DNA of 64,000 bases from Arcicella rosea (GCF_014204325.1 NZ_JACHKT010000024.1:1-64000); one strand, 5' to 3'; numbered from the stretch's first letter, positions 54,474 to 63,706 are shown. Numbers and translations: made by a program. Notes: generated by a model not told the origin, from the letters alone.

Positions 54474-55526
54474 TTATTTAGATTTCAATTTATCAGATAA
54501 AAATAAAGAAATAGGTTTTTCTATGAACCTATGAATAGTTAAGCTCGAACAAAGTATTACCAGAACAATAAAATAGTTGTAAAAAATCACACCATCCATA
54601 CTTAATTTAAATCCTAACAATAGTGGAATTTTATTCAACAATAGTAACATAGGAAAATGAATTAAATATAAAACATAAGAAGCGTTCCCTACTAAAATTG
54701 AGAACTGAGGAACTTTTACTGTTCTATTTGATTCTAGATTTAGTAAGGATATTAAAATCAAGCCAGACGATAAACCAAAAACTAAAATCCTTTTTATATA
54801 GTCAAAATCGCTCACCTCATTGCCCCATATTAGGATTATTCCTAATGCCAGAATTAATATAATCAGTGATAAGATACTTGATAATTTTAATTTGTCATAA
54901 AACTTACAAATTAAAAATCCTAGCATAAATTCTATATTATAGCCGCTAAATATAAATTTGAAATATTTAGAACCAGATTGTTCTATTAATATTAAATTGA
55001 AAGCAGAAACCATCAAAATGCAAACTGGAACAAACCATAGTCTTTTTGAGATAATTAAAAAAGAAAAGATAAAATAGAAAAAAAGTTCATAACTAAGTGT
55101 CCAGCTAACGGCATTAATAGCGGGATGTAGAGGAAGTAATAAGTAAGTTTGAAAATATGAAACTAAGTTATGTGGATAATTTGCACCAAAAACCTCTCTA
55201 TGAGAAATTATCGAAGTTAGCCAACTAAAAAAAAACATAACAGTAAGTATTATCCAATAAATAGGAAACACTCGTACTATTCTTTTAATCAAGTACTCCT
55301 TTAGCTTCGATGGGTTTCCAAAATATTGTTTACTAGTAAAGTGGATAATAAAACCACTGATGACAAAGAACAAATCGACACCAGCAAAGCCAAAACCAAA
55401 AAAATCTCCTAAAAAATCGACTGGAAAATTCTTTTTGATGTAGCCACCGATATGATAAAAAACTACCACAAAAGCCGCAAAACCCCTTAAAAACTGAATT
55501 GAATTAATTACTTTTTTGGATGACAT
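54474..55526 (-). CDS. Acyltransferase family 3 (OafA/YrhL-like) membrane protein
   Basis: A 350-residue integral membrane O-acyltransferase with about ten helices. IQFLRGFAAFVVVFYHIGG holds the conserved RGxAxxxVxxxH with the catalytic histidine, and FGFAGVDLFFVISGFIIHF and the IYWIILTVMFF helix follow. Such proteins acetylate or acylate sugars of exported polysaccharides from the periplasmic side. Its start overlaps the upstream GT4 gene by 19 bases and it lies 2 bases before the next GT4 gene. Confidence 0.9.
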   Translation of the reverse strand: MSSKKVINSIQFLRGFAAFVVVFYHIGGYIKKNFPVDFLGDFFGFGFAGVDLFFVISGFIIHFTSKQYFGNPSKLKEYLIKRIVRVFPIYWIILTVMFFFSWLTSIISHREVFGANYPHNLVSYFQTYLLLPLHPAINAVSWTLSYELFFYFIFSFLIISKRLWFVPVCILMVSAFNLILIEQSGSKYFKFIFSGYNIEFMLGFLICKFYDKLKLSSILSLIILILALGIILIWGNEVSDFDYIKRILVFGLSSGLILISLLNLESNRTVKVPQFSILVGNASYVLYLIHFPMLLLLNKIPLLLGFKLSMDGVIFYNYFIVLVILCSSLTIHRFIEKPISLFLSDKLKSK

Positions 55527-56662
55527 AATTTTTGATAGCCCTGAAACATTTCTTTTGCCACATTAATGGGTGAATATTCTTGGATTATTTGTTTTGAAAC
55601 CTCTCCCATTTTCATCAAATCTAGCTTTTTATCCATAAATTTCACCAATGTCTCAGCTATTTCGTTAACATTTTCTGGATTGAATGTGAATCCATTTTCA
55701 GATTCTTTTACTAATTCGGCAGCACAACCACATTTGTTTGAAACTGCTACAGGTAAGCCACAAGCCATCGCTTCATTGACAACCAAACCCCAAGGTTCGG
55801 AAAAACTTGGTAAAACTAACACATCGCTCAGTGATAAATATTGAGGAACTTGTTGCCAATTTACACCTTCAAAAAAGAAAATATTTTGTATCCCTAAATC
55901 TTGAGCATATTGTTTTAAAGTAGTTTTCAAATCGCCATCTCCAAGCATTATTAATCCCCAATCTTCATTTTTTTGTGCTATTTTAAAGGCATCAATCAGT
56001 TTAAATAAATTCTTAAACTCAATTAATCGACCTACAAAAATAAAATTATGTTTGGGTAAATTCAGTAAATTTTGCTTGTTCACTCTCTGCTGATAATTTT
56101 CCTTATAAATCTCTTCAAGTAATTGATTATCAACACAATTTCTATTAACCAACATTTGAGAAGCCTTTGCTCCCAACGTTAGCATATACTCTTTTGAAAG
56201 TTGACCAAAGTTAAAAAAACCATCAAAAAAATTTATGATGAACAATGATTTAAACAACTCTTTTGAAAAATCACGAGTATGGTCACCGCTTGTAGATTCA
56301 TTAGAAAGTACGGTTTTTATACCTTTTAATTTGCAGTACCATAGCACAATCAATGAAGCCAAATCATAGTAGCCAGTCAGATTTACAACGTCTGGACGAT
56401 AACTTTGAATTGTTTTTAAAATCCCTACAACTCTTTGTTTCAAACTTAAATCTTCAAGCAAACCATCGTGCAAAAGTTGATAGTTGTATTGATGTTTAAA
56501 TAGACTTGTATCATCAAATTTTAACCTACTTTTTTCAATTCTGGCTAGCTGCAAAACCAAAAGCTTAAAATCTTTTTCTTGATTTGAAATCAACTGTAAT
56601 TCGTTAAAAATAATGGCTTTATAATGAGCCCAAAGTTGATTATGAACAATTAAAACCTTCAT
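55508..56662 (-). CDS. Glycosyltransferase family 4 (second of two)
   Basis: A 384-residue GT4 enzyme. NFIFVGRLIEFKNLFKLIDAFKIA, LIMLGDGDLKTTLKQYA and VLVLPSFSEPWGLVVNEAMACGLPVAVSNKCGCAAELV are the C-terminal donor-binding and EX7E motifs. The N-terminal half has PDVVNLTGYYDLASLIVLWYC. Specificity is not readable. It lies 2 bases downstream of the polymerase-like gene and overlaps the acyltransferase start by 19 bases. Confidence 0.9.
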   Translation of the reverse strand: MKVLIVHNQLWAHYKAIIFNELQLISNQEKDFKLLVLQLARIEKSRLKFDDTSLFKHQYNYQLLHDGLLEDLSLKQRVVGILKTIQSYRPDVVNLTGYYDLASLIVLWYCKLKGIKTVLSNESTSGDHTRDFSKELFKSLFIINFFDGFFNFGQLSKEYMLTLGAKASQMLVNRNCVDNQLLEEIYKENYQQRVNKQNLLNLPKHNFIFVGRLIEFKNLFKLIDAFKIAQKNEDWGLIMLGDGDLKTTLKQYAQDLGIQNIFFFEGVNWQQVPQYLSLSDVLVLPSFSEPWGLVVNEAMACGLPVAVSNKCGCAAELVKESENGFTFNPENVNEIAETLVKFMDKKLDLMKMGEVSKQIIQEYSPINVAKEMFQGYQKLCHPKK

Positions 56663-56664
56663 TG

Positions 56665-58017
56665 TTAAGAAGTAAGAACAGGTGGTTGAACAGGTGAAAG
56701 TTTATCTTCAGATGAATTATTTTCTGGACTTTTCTCTAAATATTTAATTCCCAAAAAACGAATAGCTACTCCAAAAATAAACCAGTAAGAAGTTCCGTAA
56801 GGTTCACCTCCAGTAAAAATTCCTACAAAGTAAGTCATATAAAAGTATGCTATAAAACAAGCAAAGGGATTGATTTTCCACTTTAATGTATAGATAGCCT
56901 CTTTAAAAATCATGTAATTGAATAACGAAAATGAAACAATTCCTGCAACACCTAAATCTACAAATGTTTCAATAATCGGAACATCTACATAAATAAATCT
57001 AAAACCTCCACCGAGGATAAAAGCATAAGGTATTTCAGAAAAAATAAATATAATATTATCAATATTGTTTACTCTTCCTAATGCCGAGTAATCTACTGTT
57101 TTTTCATCTTGTAATCCAAAAGCTGTTAACAAAGCTCTTGAAAAAGTATCGATAAACGTATTAAAATATAAATCAATAATATCAACAATTCTTTGTTGTG
57201 TACTTATAAAGTAAATTGTTCCAGCTATAAACAAGAAAATACCTATTAAATTGAGGGGCTTAAAAATGCCTTTTATCACTGCTGTCAAAGATTCTTTTGT
57301 AACATTGAAGTATAAAAACAAAGCTACTGAAAATAGGAATGCTAGTAAAAGAGACCTTGCCTGAGCAAGAATAATTACAATTACTGATAAAATTATGTTA
57401 GCAAATGAAAGTAATTTCCAAAAAACACTTTTAGATTTTAAGAAAAAATAAGACGCAAAAAAACCCGCAAAAGCATTCCTTGCATATACATGAGGGTTTC
57501 CACTTGCTGTAGTTGTTCCATCACCAAAAACTACAGTTGCTCTTTGTCCGATAATGAATAAAGGATTCGTTGCCATTGAATAAATCAAGCATATACTTCC
57601 TAAAAAAGTAAGTAAAATAGCGACAGGCAAAAAATAATCAGCAATCTCGTTAGAAACACCCAATATCAAAAAAAAGAATGAAAAAATAAAAATAAAGTTC
57701 CCTATATCCCTTGTAAAAGCAGTTCGGTCATTATCATATCCAAAAAATGGGTTATAAAACAAACAAGCCAATAACGAAAGAATCAAGAAAAAACTAGCAA
57801 CCCTAAAAATAGGAATATTAGGTTTGTAAAACTTTCTAAAAATATCTGTAGGAGAAATCAATAAAATTAAGCCTAAAAATAAACTCCCTATCGTAAAAGT
57901 TGAACTTCCTCCAAAGCCTAAAACTTCTTTGAAAAAGAAGATCAAAGGGTTTCCCATAAATAATATGAACAAACCAAGTGACTGTATCGAATATTTAAAA
58001 TTAAAGTACGCTCTCAT
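56665..58017 (-). CDS. O-antigen polymerase/ligase-like membrane protein (Wzy/WaaL type)
   Basis: A 450-residue membrane protein with about eleven hydrophobic helices and one larger periplasmic loop (about residues 270-330). It carries AQARSLLLAFLFSV-type arginine-containing segment near residue 215, as found in the catalytic loop of Wzy/WaaL proteins. No sharp motif distinguishes polymerase from ligase; in a locus with a WecA-type enzyme and glycosyltransferases a Wzy role is likelier. No flippase (Wzx) or Wzz-type chain-length protein is visible in the window. Charged C-terminal tail 425-450. Second gene of the minus-strand operon. Confidence 0.72.
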   Translation of the reverse strand: MRAYFNFKYSIQSLGLFILFMGNPLIFFFKEVLGFGGSSTFTIGSLFLGLILLISPTDIFRKFYKPNIPIFRVASFFLILSLLACLFYNPFFGYDNDRTAFTRDIGNFIFIFSFFFLILGVSNEIADYFLPVAILLTFLGSICLIYSMATNPLFIIGQRATVVFGDGTTTASGNPHVYARNAFAGFFASYFFLKSKSVFWKLLSFANIILSVIVIILAQARSLLLAFLFSVALFLYFNVTKESLTAVIKGIFKPLNLIGIFLFIAGTIYFISTQQRIVDIIDLYFNTFIDTFSRALLTAFGLQDEKTVDYSALGRVNNIDNIIFIFSEIPYAFILGGGFRFIYVDVPIIETFVDLGVAGIVSFSLFNYMIFKEAIYTLKWKINPFACFIAYFYMTYFVGIFTGGEPYGTSYWFIFGVAIRFLGIKYLEKSPENNSSEDKLSPVQPPVLTS

Positions 58018-58044
58018 AATTACAAAAATAACAAATTTAAGCTG

Positions 58045-59787
58045 TTACTCAGCTAGTACTTTACTAAAACCTTTCTGTTCATACACCCAATACTTTCCTC
58101 CTCCGTCTTTCTCAAAAGCTTTAATTGGCTTGTATTTATCTAATTGCTTTGCACTTATCAAATAATGATACTGATTTTCCTCAAATTTTTGATAAGCTTC
58201 GTCCCGAACCATACAATGGCTCATCATACTACTTGTATCAAAGAAATAATAAGTATTAAATCGCTTTGATGAATCAGTATGAACGTTTTTTAATAAAATT
58301 TGATATTCAACATCCATCAATTTTTCATCTTCACTAGCAAAAGCTTGTGCAATAATTGGCAAAGCATTTACTTGTTGAGTAGCATCTGATACTTGAATTT
58401 TCAATAGTTTGCTTAATTTATCTACTCTATAAGCCTCACTGATATTGGCGTGTTTTTCTCTTTCCAAACAGGCTAAATTCTTTGGAATAAATCCATCGAA
58501 ATCTAGCTCCAAAGCAATTGTCTCGTTATTATCTAAAGAATTAATCCATTTAATTGCTTCAGCTAAATTAATTTGCTCAGCAGTCATTCTTTTATTATTG
58601 CTATAGACTCCATAACCAGAATTTGCAATTAACAACAAGCAAAATACTGTTACCAAATATTTCTTTAAGTATTCCTTTTGCGTTTGAACAACTGCAACAA
58701 AGCCAAATCCAATTAAGATAATCGACATCATTGTTGCTGGAAAAAGATGTGAAGGATATAATTGAGCTGATTTCAACGAAGTAAATAAGAAAAACAACAA
58801 ATTACCTATGTACATAAGTATAATTGTTTTAGAAGGATAAACTTTCAATAAAAACCAAGCTCCAACAACCGTACAAACAGAAAAAAAGATATTCGTAGGA
58901 CTCGTTAAAAAGTCCAAAATAAAAGCATAATTAAAAAATGTTGGCATCGGGCTTTGGTGCATTTTGATAAAAATTACACCAAAAAAAGATTTCAATACCA
59001 CAAAAGTATCCGTAAGTGCAAATGGAATAAAAGTAAACAAGGCGAAGAGAATTACTAAGAAATAATTCAAATATGTTTTAAACGCAATTTTTTGAGCACG
59101 TAAATGAACAGCTAAGCTTCCAATGATAAATGGAGTAATAAATAAGAAAATCAATCGCTGAGAAACAGTTACAATAAAAAGTATAACTATCGTAGTAGCG
59201 ATTTGAGGAGTAATTTTCTCAGAAAATAAAATCCTGAGAATAATATAGATAAATAAACTTCCAGAGATCGCTTCTGGTCGGATAAGTGTAATAGTAACCC
59301 AAATAGATTCAACACTAATACATAATAACACCAATATTACTTTGGTATGATTTGTCAACAAAAAGTGAGTTGATTTCAGAATGAACCGAACAGTATTGAA
59401 AAGAATAATTCCAACAATGATAATTTGAGCTGCACGCTCCCAAAGAACAAATTCGTTACGATGATTTAAGTAATAATAAGCATTGTCATCAAAAACCTTC
59501 AAGAAATCAGTAATCTGGTGAAGTTCAGAGAAATGACTCACAATTTGTGACATACATTGAACAATAAATAGTGTATAAGCAATGAAGATACTTGGCAAGC
59601 CAGCCCATTCTAACGTTCGTGGAGTGCAACCATACCAAAGGAAAACGCCTGATTCACTAATAAAATGTTCGTCGGTAGTATAAGTAACTAATGGAGGAGG
59701 AGAAATAATTCCGTAATAAACACTCAGTATTGAAAATAACAACAGCGTTACAGTAGCGATAATCGGCAGATTTTTATAAAAGTTCAT
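58045..59787 (-). CDS. Polytopic membrane protein, possible GT-C glycosyltransferase
   Basis: A 580-residue membrane protein with an N-terminal helix (residues 9-30), some ten more hydrophobic segments (to about residue 400) and a soluble C-terminal part of about 180 residues. An acidic pair (TTDEHFISESGV) follows the first helix, as in GT-C transferases of the ArnT/PMT type. This position and the neighbouring genes suggest a lipid-linked sugar transferase, but no family was firmly recognised. First gene of the operon 59787-51866; a terminator precedes it from the tRNA side. Confidence 0.6.
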   Translation of the reverse strand: MNFYKNLPIIATVTLLLFSILSVYYGIISPPPLVTYTTDEHFISESGVFLWYGCTPRTLEWAGLPSIFIAYTLFIVQCMSQIVSHFSELHQITDFLKVFDDNAYYYLNHRNEFVLWERAAQIIIVGIILFNTVRFILKSTHFLLTNHTKVILVLLCISVESIWVTITLIRPEAISGSLFIYIILRILFSEKITPQIATTIVILFIVTVSQRLIFLFITPFIIGSLAVHLRAQKIAFKTYLNYFLVILFALFTFIPFALTDTFVVLKSFFGVIFIKMHQSPMPTFFNYAFILDFLTSPTNIFFSVCTVVGAWFLLKVYPSKTIILMYIGNLLFFLFTSLKSAQLYPSHLFPATMMSIILIGFGFVAVVQTQKEYLKKYLVTVFCLLLIANSGYGVYSNNKRMTAEQINLAEAIKWINSLDNNETIALELDFDGFIPKNLACLEREKHANISEAYRVDKLSKLLKIQVSDATQQVNALPIIAQAFASEDEKLMDVEYQILLKNVHTDSSKRFNTYYFFDTSSMMSHCMVRDEAYQKFEENQYHYLISAKQLDKYKPIKAFEKDGGGKYWVYEQKGFSKVLAE

Positions 59788-59825
59788 AGGATTAGTTTAC
59801 ATTATCGAAAGTATTTTCCTACAAA

Positions 59826-59858
59826 AAAACCGCTTAGAAAGCGAATCTAAGCGGTTTT
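59826..59858. terminator. Terminator of the tRNA operon
   Basis: Perfect 13-bp stem AAAACCGCTTAGA/TCTAAGCGGTTTT just beyond tRNA-Arg. On the minus strand it has a T-run (TTTTTTTGT), so it ends the tRNA transcript before the polysaccharide operon. Confidence 0.85.
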
Positions 59859-59868
59859 TAATAAAAAG

Positions 59869-59942
59869 TGATTCCATCAGGATTCGAACCTGAGACCTAC
59901 TGCTTAGAAGGCAGTTGCTCTATCCAGCTGAGCTATGGAACC
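59869..59942 (-). tRNA. tRNA-Arg (UCU anticodon)
   Basis: 74 bases; the minus strand begins GGTTCCA and the 3' end TGGAATC pairs with it in a seven-base acceptor stem (one G-U) with A as discriminator. D-arm, anticodon loop CTTCTAA (anticodon TCT) and the TTCGAAT T-loop are all clear. CCA is not encoded. Third of three tRNAs in one transcription unit. Confidence 0.95.
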
Positions 59943-60036
59943 TAAAAAAAATGTGTTAATCTGAGACTATGAAGATGAAAATCAAGGAAATGTAATTTTC
60001 AAATTCTCAAATCTTCAAACTAACACATTTAAAATG

Positions 60037-60110
60037 TCGGGGTGGCAGGATTCGAACCTACGACCTCTTGGTCCCAAACCAAGCGCGATACCGGGCTACG
60101 CTACACCCCG
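60037..60110 (-). tRNA. tRNA-Pro (UGG anticodon)
   Basis: 74 bases; acceptor CGGGGTG pairs with CACCCCG, discriminator A. The anticodon loop TTTGGGA gives anticodon TGG, and the T-loop TTCGAAT is clear. CCA not encoded. Second in the cluster. Confidence 0.95.
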
Positions 60111-60147
60111 AAATATTCCCTTGCTAGAAATAATTAATACTTCTAAG

Positions 60148-60235
60148 CGGAGAGTGAGGGATTCGAACCCTCGGTACCCTTGTGAGGTACGGCAGTTTAG
60201 CAAACGGCTCCTTTCGGCCTCTCAGGCAACTCTCC
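60148..60235 (-). tRNA. tRNA-Ser (GCU anticodon)
   Basis: 88 bases, with the long variable arm of serine tRNAs. Acceptor GGAGAGT pairs with ACTCTCC, discriminator G. Anticodon loop TTGCTAA gives anticodon GCT, T-loop TTCGAAT. First gene of the cluster after the promoter. Confidence 0.95.
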
Positions 60236-60284
60236 TTAACACATTTAGTATCGCTTGTGATACTGTCGTTGTGTTTAGGTGATG

Positions 60285-60314
60285 CAAAGGTACGGCGATT
60301 TTTCTATTTCGCAA
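60285..60314 (-). promoter_or_regulatory. Promoter of the tRNA operon
   Basis: On the minus strand TACCTTTG (60285-60292) is a perfect -7 element (TAnnTTTG) and TTG (60312-60314) is placed exactly 19 bases upstream, the spacing expected for Bacteroidota. Transcription should start near 60278, about 43 bases before tRNA-Ser. The remaining bases to 60548 hold no gene or structure I recognise. Confidence 0.8.
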
Positions 60315-60548
60315 GCCCTCTCTCAAAAAAAAATTGAAATAATTTTCACCTTATTTGGTAACATTTTGTTACAAAATTGATAATCAAAAGGTTATTATAC
60401 CACTTAGAAGCCAAAAAAATTTTAATATTTTTTCAATATTTTCATCTTGCTCATCTCATTTTTATAAAAATCAGCTTTTGTGTATAGGGGAAAACTATAT
60501 TTTGCATGTCAATGTTCTATCAATAATCTTTAAAAATTCTAAGAAAAA

Positions 60549-61304
60549 ATGATCCAGTACCTAAAAATATTATGCTACTCATGCTTATTTATATCTTGTT
60601 CTTCAATAAATATCATGAAAATGCGTCCAATTGAACAAGAAAGTATTGTTGATAATGGTAAAGAAATCGTTAAACAAGAAAATAATGAGGTAAAAATCGT
60701 GGTATCTTACGACGGACGTTATCAAAAATATATGGTTTTCGATGTTGAATTCTTCAATAATACTGATGAACCTCTTACAATTTCACCAAAAGATTTCAAA
60801 GCTATACCTCTTGATGTTAACAAAAATCAATTGGTTTCTGCAAACGGTCAATACACTTATAGTTATGAAGCTATAGAACCCGAAGAAGAGTTAGGTAAAG
60901 TACGCCAAGAAATGAATTATGAGGAAACCAAAATCAAAAGAGCAAAAACAGTCAATACTGTTTTATTCATAGGAGGCATTGTTGCAATGATTGCTAGTTC
61001 CTCGAATAGAAATCCAGAAAGAGCATGGCGAAATGCGAATATTGGTGAAACAATGGTACAAGTGGCACAAATCAAACGCATTGCCGACCATGAACATTAT
61101 TATTCAAAAATGGATAAACTGAATGGTGAACAACATACTTGGCTAAATGAAAACTTCAAAGCAACTACTTTAGCTCCGCATAGTTCTATCCGTGGTGGTA
61201 TTTTCTTAGAAGCAAATACTCAAGCAAGATACGTTCAACTAAACTATTCATCTGAAAAAAGTAATATCAATTTCTTATTTGAACAATGGTTTGAGAAACG
61301 GTAA
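60549..61304 (+). CDS. Putative lipoprotein of unknown function
   Basis: A 251-residue protein with a lipoprotein signal (hydrophobic CYSCLFISCSS, lipobox FISC with Cys near residue 17). An N-terminal beta domain (about 45-130: IVVSYDGRYQKYMVFDVEFFNNTDEPLTIS) resembles immunoglobulin-like periplasmic modules that appear in many lipoproteins; a second hydrophobic stretch (TVNTVLFIGGIVAMIAS) lies near 137-155. The rest is unassigned. The signal peptide implies exposure on the periplasmic face or the cell surface. It stands alone beside the tRNA operon, with a terminator after it. Confidence 0.7.
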   Translation: MIQYLKILCYSCLFISCSSINIMKMRPIEQESIVDNGKEIVKQENNEVKIVVSYDGRYQKYMVFDVEFFNNTDEPLTISPKDFKAIPLDVNKNQLVSANGQYTYSYEAIEPEEELGKVRQEMNYEETKIKRAKTVNTVLFIGGIVAMIASSSNRNPERAWRNANIGETMVQVAQIKRIADHEHYYSKMDKLNGEQHTWLNENFKATTLAPHSSIRGGIFLEANTQARYVQLNYSSEKSNINFLFEQWFEKR

Positions 61305-61329
61305 AATAATACAAATTTGAAATTTTTAT

Positions 61330-61371
61330 AAAGGTTTATTGAAGCAAGTTGGCTTTCAATAAACCTTTTTT
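61330..61371 (+). terminator. Terminator of the lipoprotein gene
   Basis: Perfect 13-bp stem AAAGGTTTATTGA/TCAATAAACCTTT followed by TTTTTTG, 25 bases after the stop codon. Confidence 0.85.
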
Positions 61372-61497
61372 GATTTTCAATTAAGTGTATTTGCTTATTT
61401 TTTCCCACCTTTGCAGACTTAAAATTGAAAATCAAACGATAGCTTATTTTCAACCTATTTGTTTGGCTTTCAAACAACAATGTAAAAATAATATTGC

Positions 61498-62712
61498 ATG
61501 GAAATCTTAAAAAGTAGTCGCCTTGATTCGCTACGCTACGATATTCGTGGGCCAGTTTACGAAAAAGCTCTTCAATTACAACGTGAAGGCTATAAAATTA
61601 CTTCGTTAAATATTGGCAATCCGGCGACATTTGGTTTTGAAACCCCTGAGGAAATCATTCATGATATTATCATGAACATTCGCAACGCACAAGGATATGC
61701 CGATTCCAGAGGACTTTTCGCCGCCAGAAAGGCAGTTATGCAATATTATCAGAGCCGAGGAGTAAAAAATATTGAAATTGAAGATATCTATATAGGTAAT
61801 GGAGTGAGTGAGTTAATTTCATTAACAATGACTGCTTTGTTGAATCCTCATGATGAAATATTGATTCCTTCGCCTGATTATCCACTTTGGACAACCTCTG
61901 TTGGGCTTGCTGGTGGAACTCCTGTACATTATGTATGTGATGAAGCGTCTGATTGGAATCCTGATTTAAAGGATATTGAATCAAAAATTACTAAAAAAAC
62001 TCGTGGAATTGTTTTGATTAATCCAAACAATCCGACGGGTGCTGTTTATGACAAAGAAATTGTAGAAGGTATTGTTAGACTTGCCGACAAACATAAATTG
62101 ATTGTTTTTGCTGATGAAATTTACGATAAAATCCTTTATGATGGAGCTATTCATCACAGTACAGCGGGAATGTCGGAAGATACTTTAATTGTAACAATGG
62201 GCGGTATGTCAAAAAATTACCGTGCTGCTGGTTTCCGTGGAGGATGGATGATTTTGACGGGTGCAAAGCATAAGGCTAAATCATATGTTGAAGGGCTTAC
62301 TTTTTTAGCTTCAATGCGTTTGTGTGCTAATGTTATTACGCAATATGGTATTCAAACGGCTTTAGGTGGTTATCAGTCAATTAATGATTTGGTTGCTCCA
62401 ACTGGACGTTTGTATAAGCAAATGCACTTAGCTTGTGAAAAACTTGTTTCCATTCCTGGTATAACTTGTGTACGACCAAAAGGTGCTATGTACTTATTTC
62501 CAAAGTTTGATTTAAAGCAGTTTGATTTCAAAAATGATGGAGATTTCGTACTAAGTTTATTAGAAGATCAACGCATTTTGGTTGTTGGTGGAAGAGGCTT
62601 TAACTTCAAAGAACCAGACCATTTCAGAATCGTTTTTCTTCCACATTTAGAGCAATTAGAATTAGCGATGAATAAAATAGCACTTCATTTTGATAATCAT
62701 CGTAAAAAGTAA
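61498..62712 (+). CDS. PLP-dependent aminotransferase (AlaA-like)
   Basis: A 404-residue fold-type I aminotransferase. It has SLNIGNPATFGFETPEEI, GYADSRGLFAARKAV, NPHDEILIPSPDYPLWTT, INPNNPTGAVYDKE, FADEIYDKILYDG and the PLP-lysine region GMSKNYRAAGFRGGWMI. RIVFLPHLEQL lies near the end. The pattern matches AlaA (glutamate-pyruvate aminotransferase) closely. It has a likely promoter just upstream in the -7-like CACCTTTG (61406-61413). No pathway gene is adjacent, so the substrate is inferred from family similarity only. Confidence 0.88.
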   Translation: MEILKSSRLDSLRYDIRGPVYEKALQLQREGYKITSLNIGNPATFGFETPEEIIHDIIMNIRNAQGYADSRGLFAARKAVMQYYQSRGVKNIEIEDIYIGNGVSELISLTMTALLNPHDEILIPSPDYPLWTTSVGLAGGTPVHYVCDEASDWNPDLKDIESKITKKTRGIVLINPNNPTGAVYDKEIVEGIVRLADKHKLIVFADEIYDKILYDGAIHHSTAGMSEDTLIVTMGGMSKNYRAAGFRGGWMILTGAKHKAKSYVEGLTFLASMRLCANVITQYGIQTALGGYQSINDLVAPTGRLYKQMHLACEKLVSIPGITCVRPKGAMYLFPKFDLKQFDFKNDGDFVLSLLEDQRILVVGGRGFNFKEPDHFRIVFLPHLEQLELAMNKIALHFDNHRKK

Positions 62713-62812
62713 ATTTAGATTTTGGTCAAGATAGATTTTGGTAAGTATCACTTTCAGCTGCTAAATAAGTAATCCAGACCAACAATTTTTAACATAATTT
62801 GTTATCTTCGTA

Positions 62813-62848
62813 AAGAGGTTAGATTTTCAAACATCTAGCCTCTTTTTG
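62813..62848 (+). terminator. Hairpin before the queuosine-precursor transporter gene
   Basis: Stem AAAGAGGTTAGAT/ATCTAGCCTCTTT (12 of 13 pairs) followed by TTTTTG. It is 101 bases after the aminotransferase stop and 50 before the next start. A TATCTTCG box (62802-62809) lies just before it, so it might instead be a leader attenuator. Position alone favours a terminator. Confidence 0.65.
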
Positions 62849-62894
62849 TATTTATCTGACTTTCTATTTTTATCAATATTCATTCTTAAAAATA

Positions 62895-63674
62895 ATGAAC
62901 TCGAAATTTTCTATTCTTAGCTCAAAAAGAAACAAATTATTCATCTTCCTATTTGGTATTTTTTTATCAAATGCTATAGTTGCTGAAATTATTGGTGTTA
63001 AAATCTTTTCTGTAGAATCTACTTTTGGTTTTAAACCACTTCATTTGCAAACCTTTTTAGGGACTTGGGATATTAACCAAACGGCTGGAGCATTAAACTG
63101 GCCATTTGTATTCATTACTTCTGATATTATTAATGAATATTTTGGTAAAAGAGGCGTTAAAAGAGTATCCTATTTAGCGGCTGGGTTTATAGCCTACTGC
63201 TTTATTGTCATTTATGGTGCTACACTCCTTACTCCTGCTCCTTTTTGGTTAGAAGTAAATAAAGGCACTGACAATTTTAATATTGATTATGCTTTTGGGA
63301 AAATTTTCAGACAAGGTTTGGGCATTATTATAGGCTCATTAACCGCATTTTTGATTAGTCAGTTATTAGATGCTTATATTTTTCATGCCATTAGAAAAGT
63401 AACAAATGGCAAAAAAATCTGGTTACGTGCCACTGGTTCTACTTTGGTTTCTCAGTTGATTGATAGTTTTGTGGTAATCGGAATTGCATTTGTACTTTTT
63501 GGTAACTGGACAATTGATCAATGGCTTTCTACTTCATTAAATAGTTATTTGTATAAATTCTTTACGGCGATTTTATTAACGCCAATTATTTACTTGGCTC
63601 ATAATTTGATTGATAAATATCTAGGAAATGAAGTAACAGATAAATTACAAGTTGAAGCAGCTTCTGAAGAGTAA
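62895..63674 (+). CDS. Queuosine precursor transporter (YhhQ family)
   Basis: A 259-residue membrane protein with about six helices. VAEIIGVKIFSVEST (residues 29-43), the WPFVFITSDIINEYFGKRGVKR block, FRQGLGIIIGSLTAFLISQLLDAYIFHAIR and the ATGSTLVSQLIDSFVVIGIAFVLFG segment are the family signatures. YhhQ imports preQ0/preQ1 for making queuosine in tRNA. In Bacteroidota this family is found with large loops such as that here after residue 45. Synthesis genes are not in the window. A terminator follows. Confidence 0.88.
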   Translation: MNSKFSILSSKRNKLFIFLFGIFLSNAIVAEIIGVKIFSVESTFGFKPLHLQTFLGTWDINQTAGALNWPFVFITSDIINEYFGKRGVKRVSYLAAGFIAYCFIVIYGATLLTPAPFWLEVNKGTDNFNIDYAFGKIFRQGLGIIIGSLTAFLISQLLDAYIFHAIRKVTNGKKIWLRATGSTLVSQLIDSFVVIGIAFVLFGNWTIDQWLSTSLNSYLYKFFTAILLTPIIYLAHNLIDKYLGNEVTDKLQVEAASEE

Positions 63675-63706
63675 GTTTTCGCTTTAATCATACAAGAAAA
63701 TACACA

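Noticed and set aside
60034-60282. 82-residue open frame on the plus strand across the tRNA cluster
   Set aside because: It is the antisense translation of tRNA-Pro and tRNA-Ser, a well-known spurious product (GWQDSNLRPLGPKPSAIP); the tRNAs explain the conservation.
60355-60552. 65-residue open frame before the lipoprotein gene
   Set aside because: AT-rich noncoding composition, no domain, and it only grazes the lipoprotein start by four bases.
62813-62848. preQ1 riboswitch before the queuosine-precursor transporter
   Set aside because: The AGAGGTT and CCTCT bases are suggestive, but the hairpin is a simple near-perfect stem with a T-run and lacks the A-rich AAAAACTAA pseudoknot tail of preQ1-I. 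It fits a terminator better.
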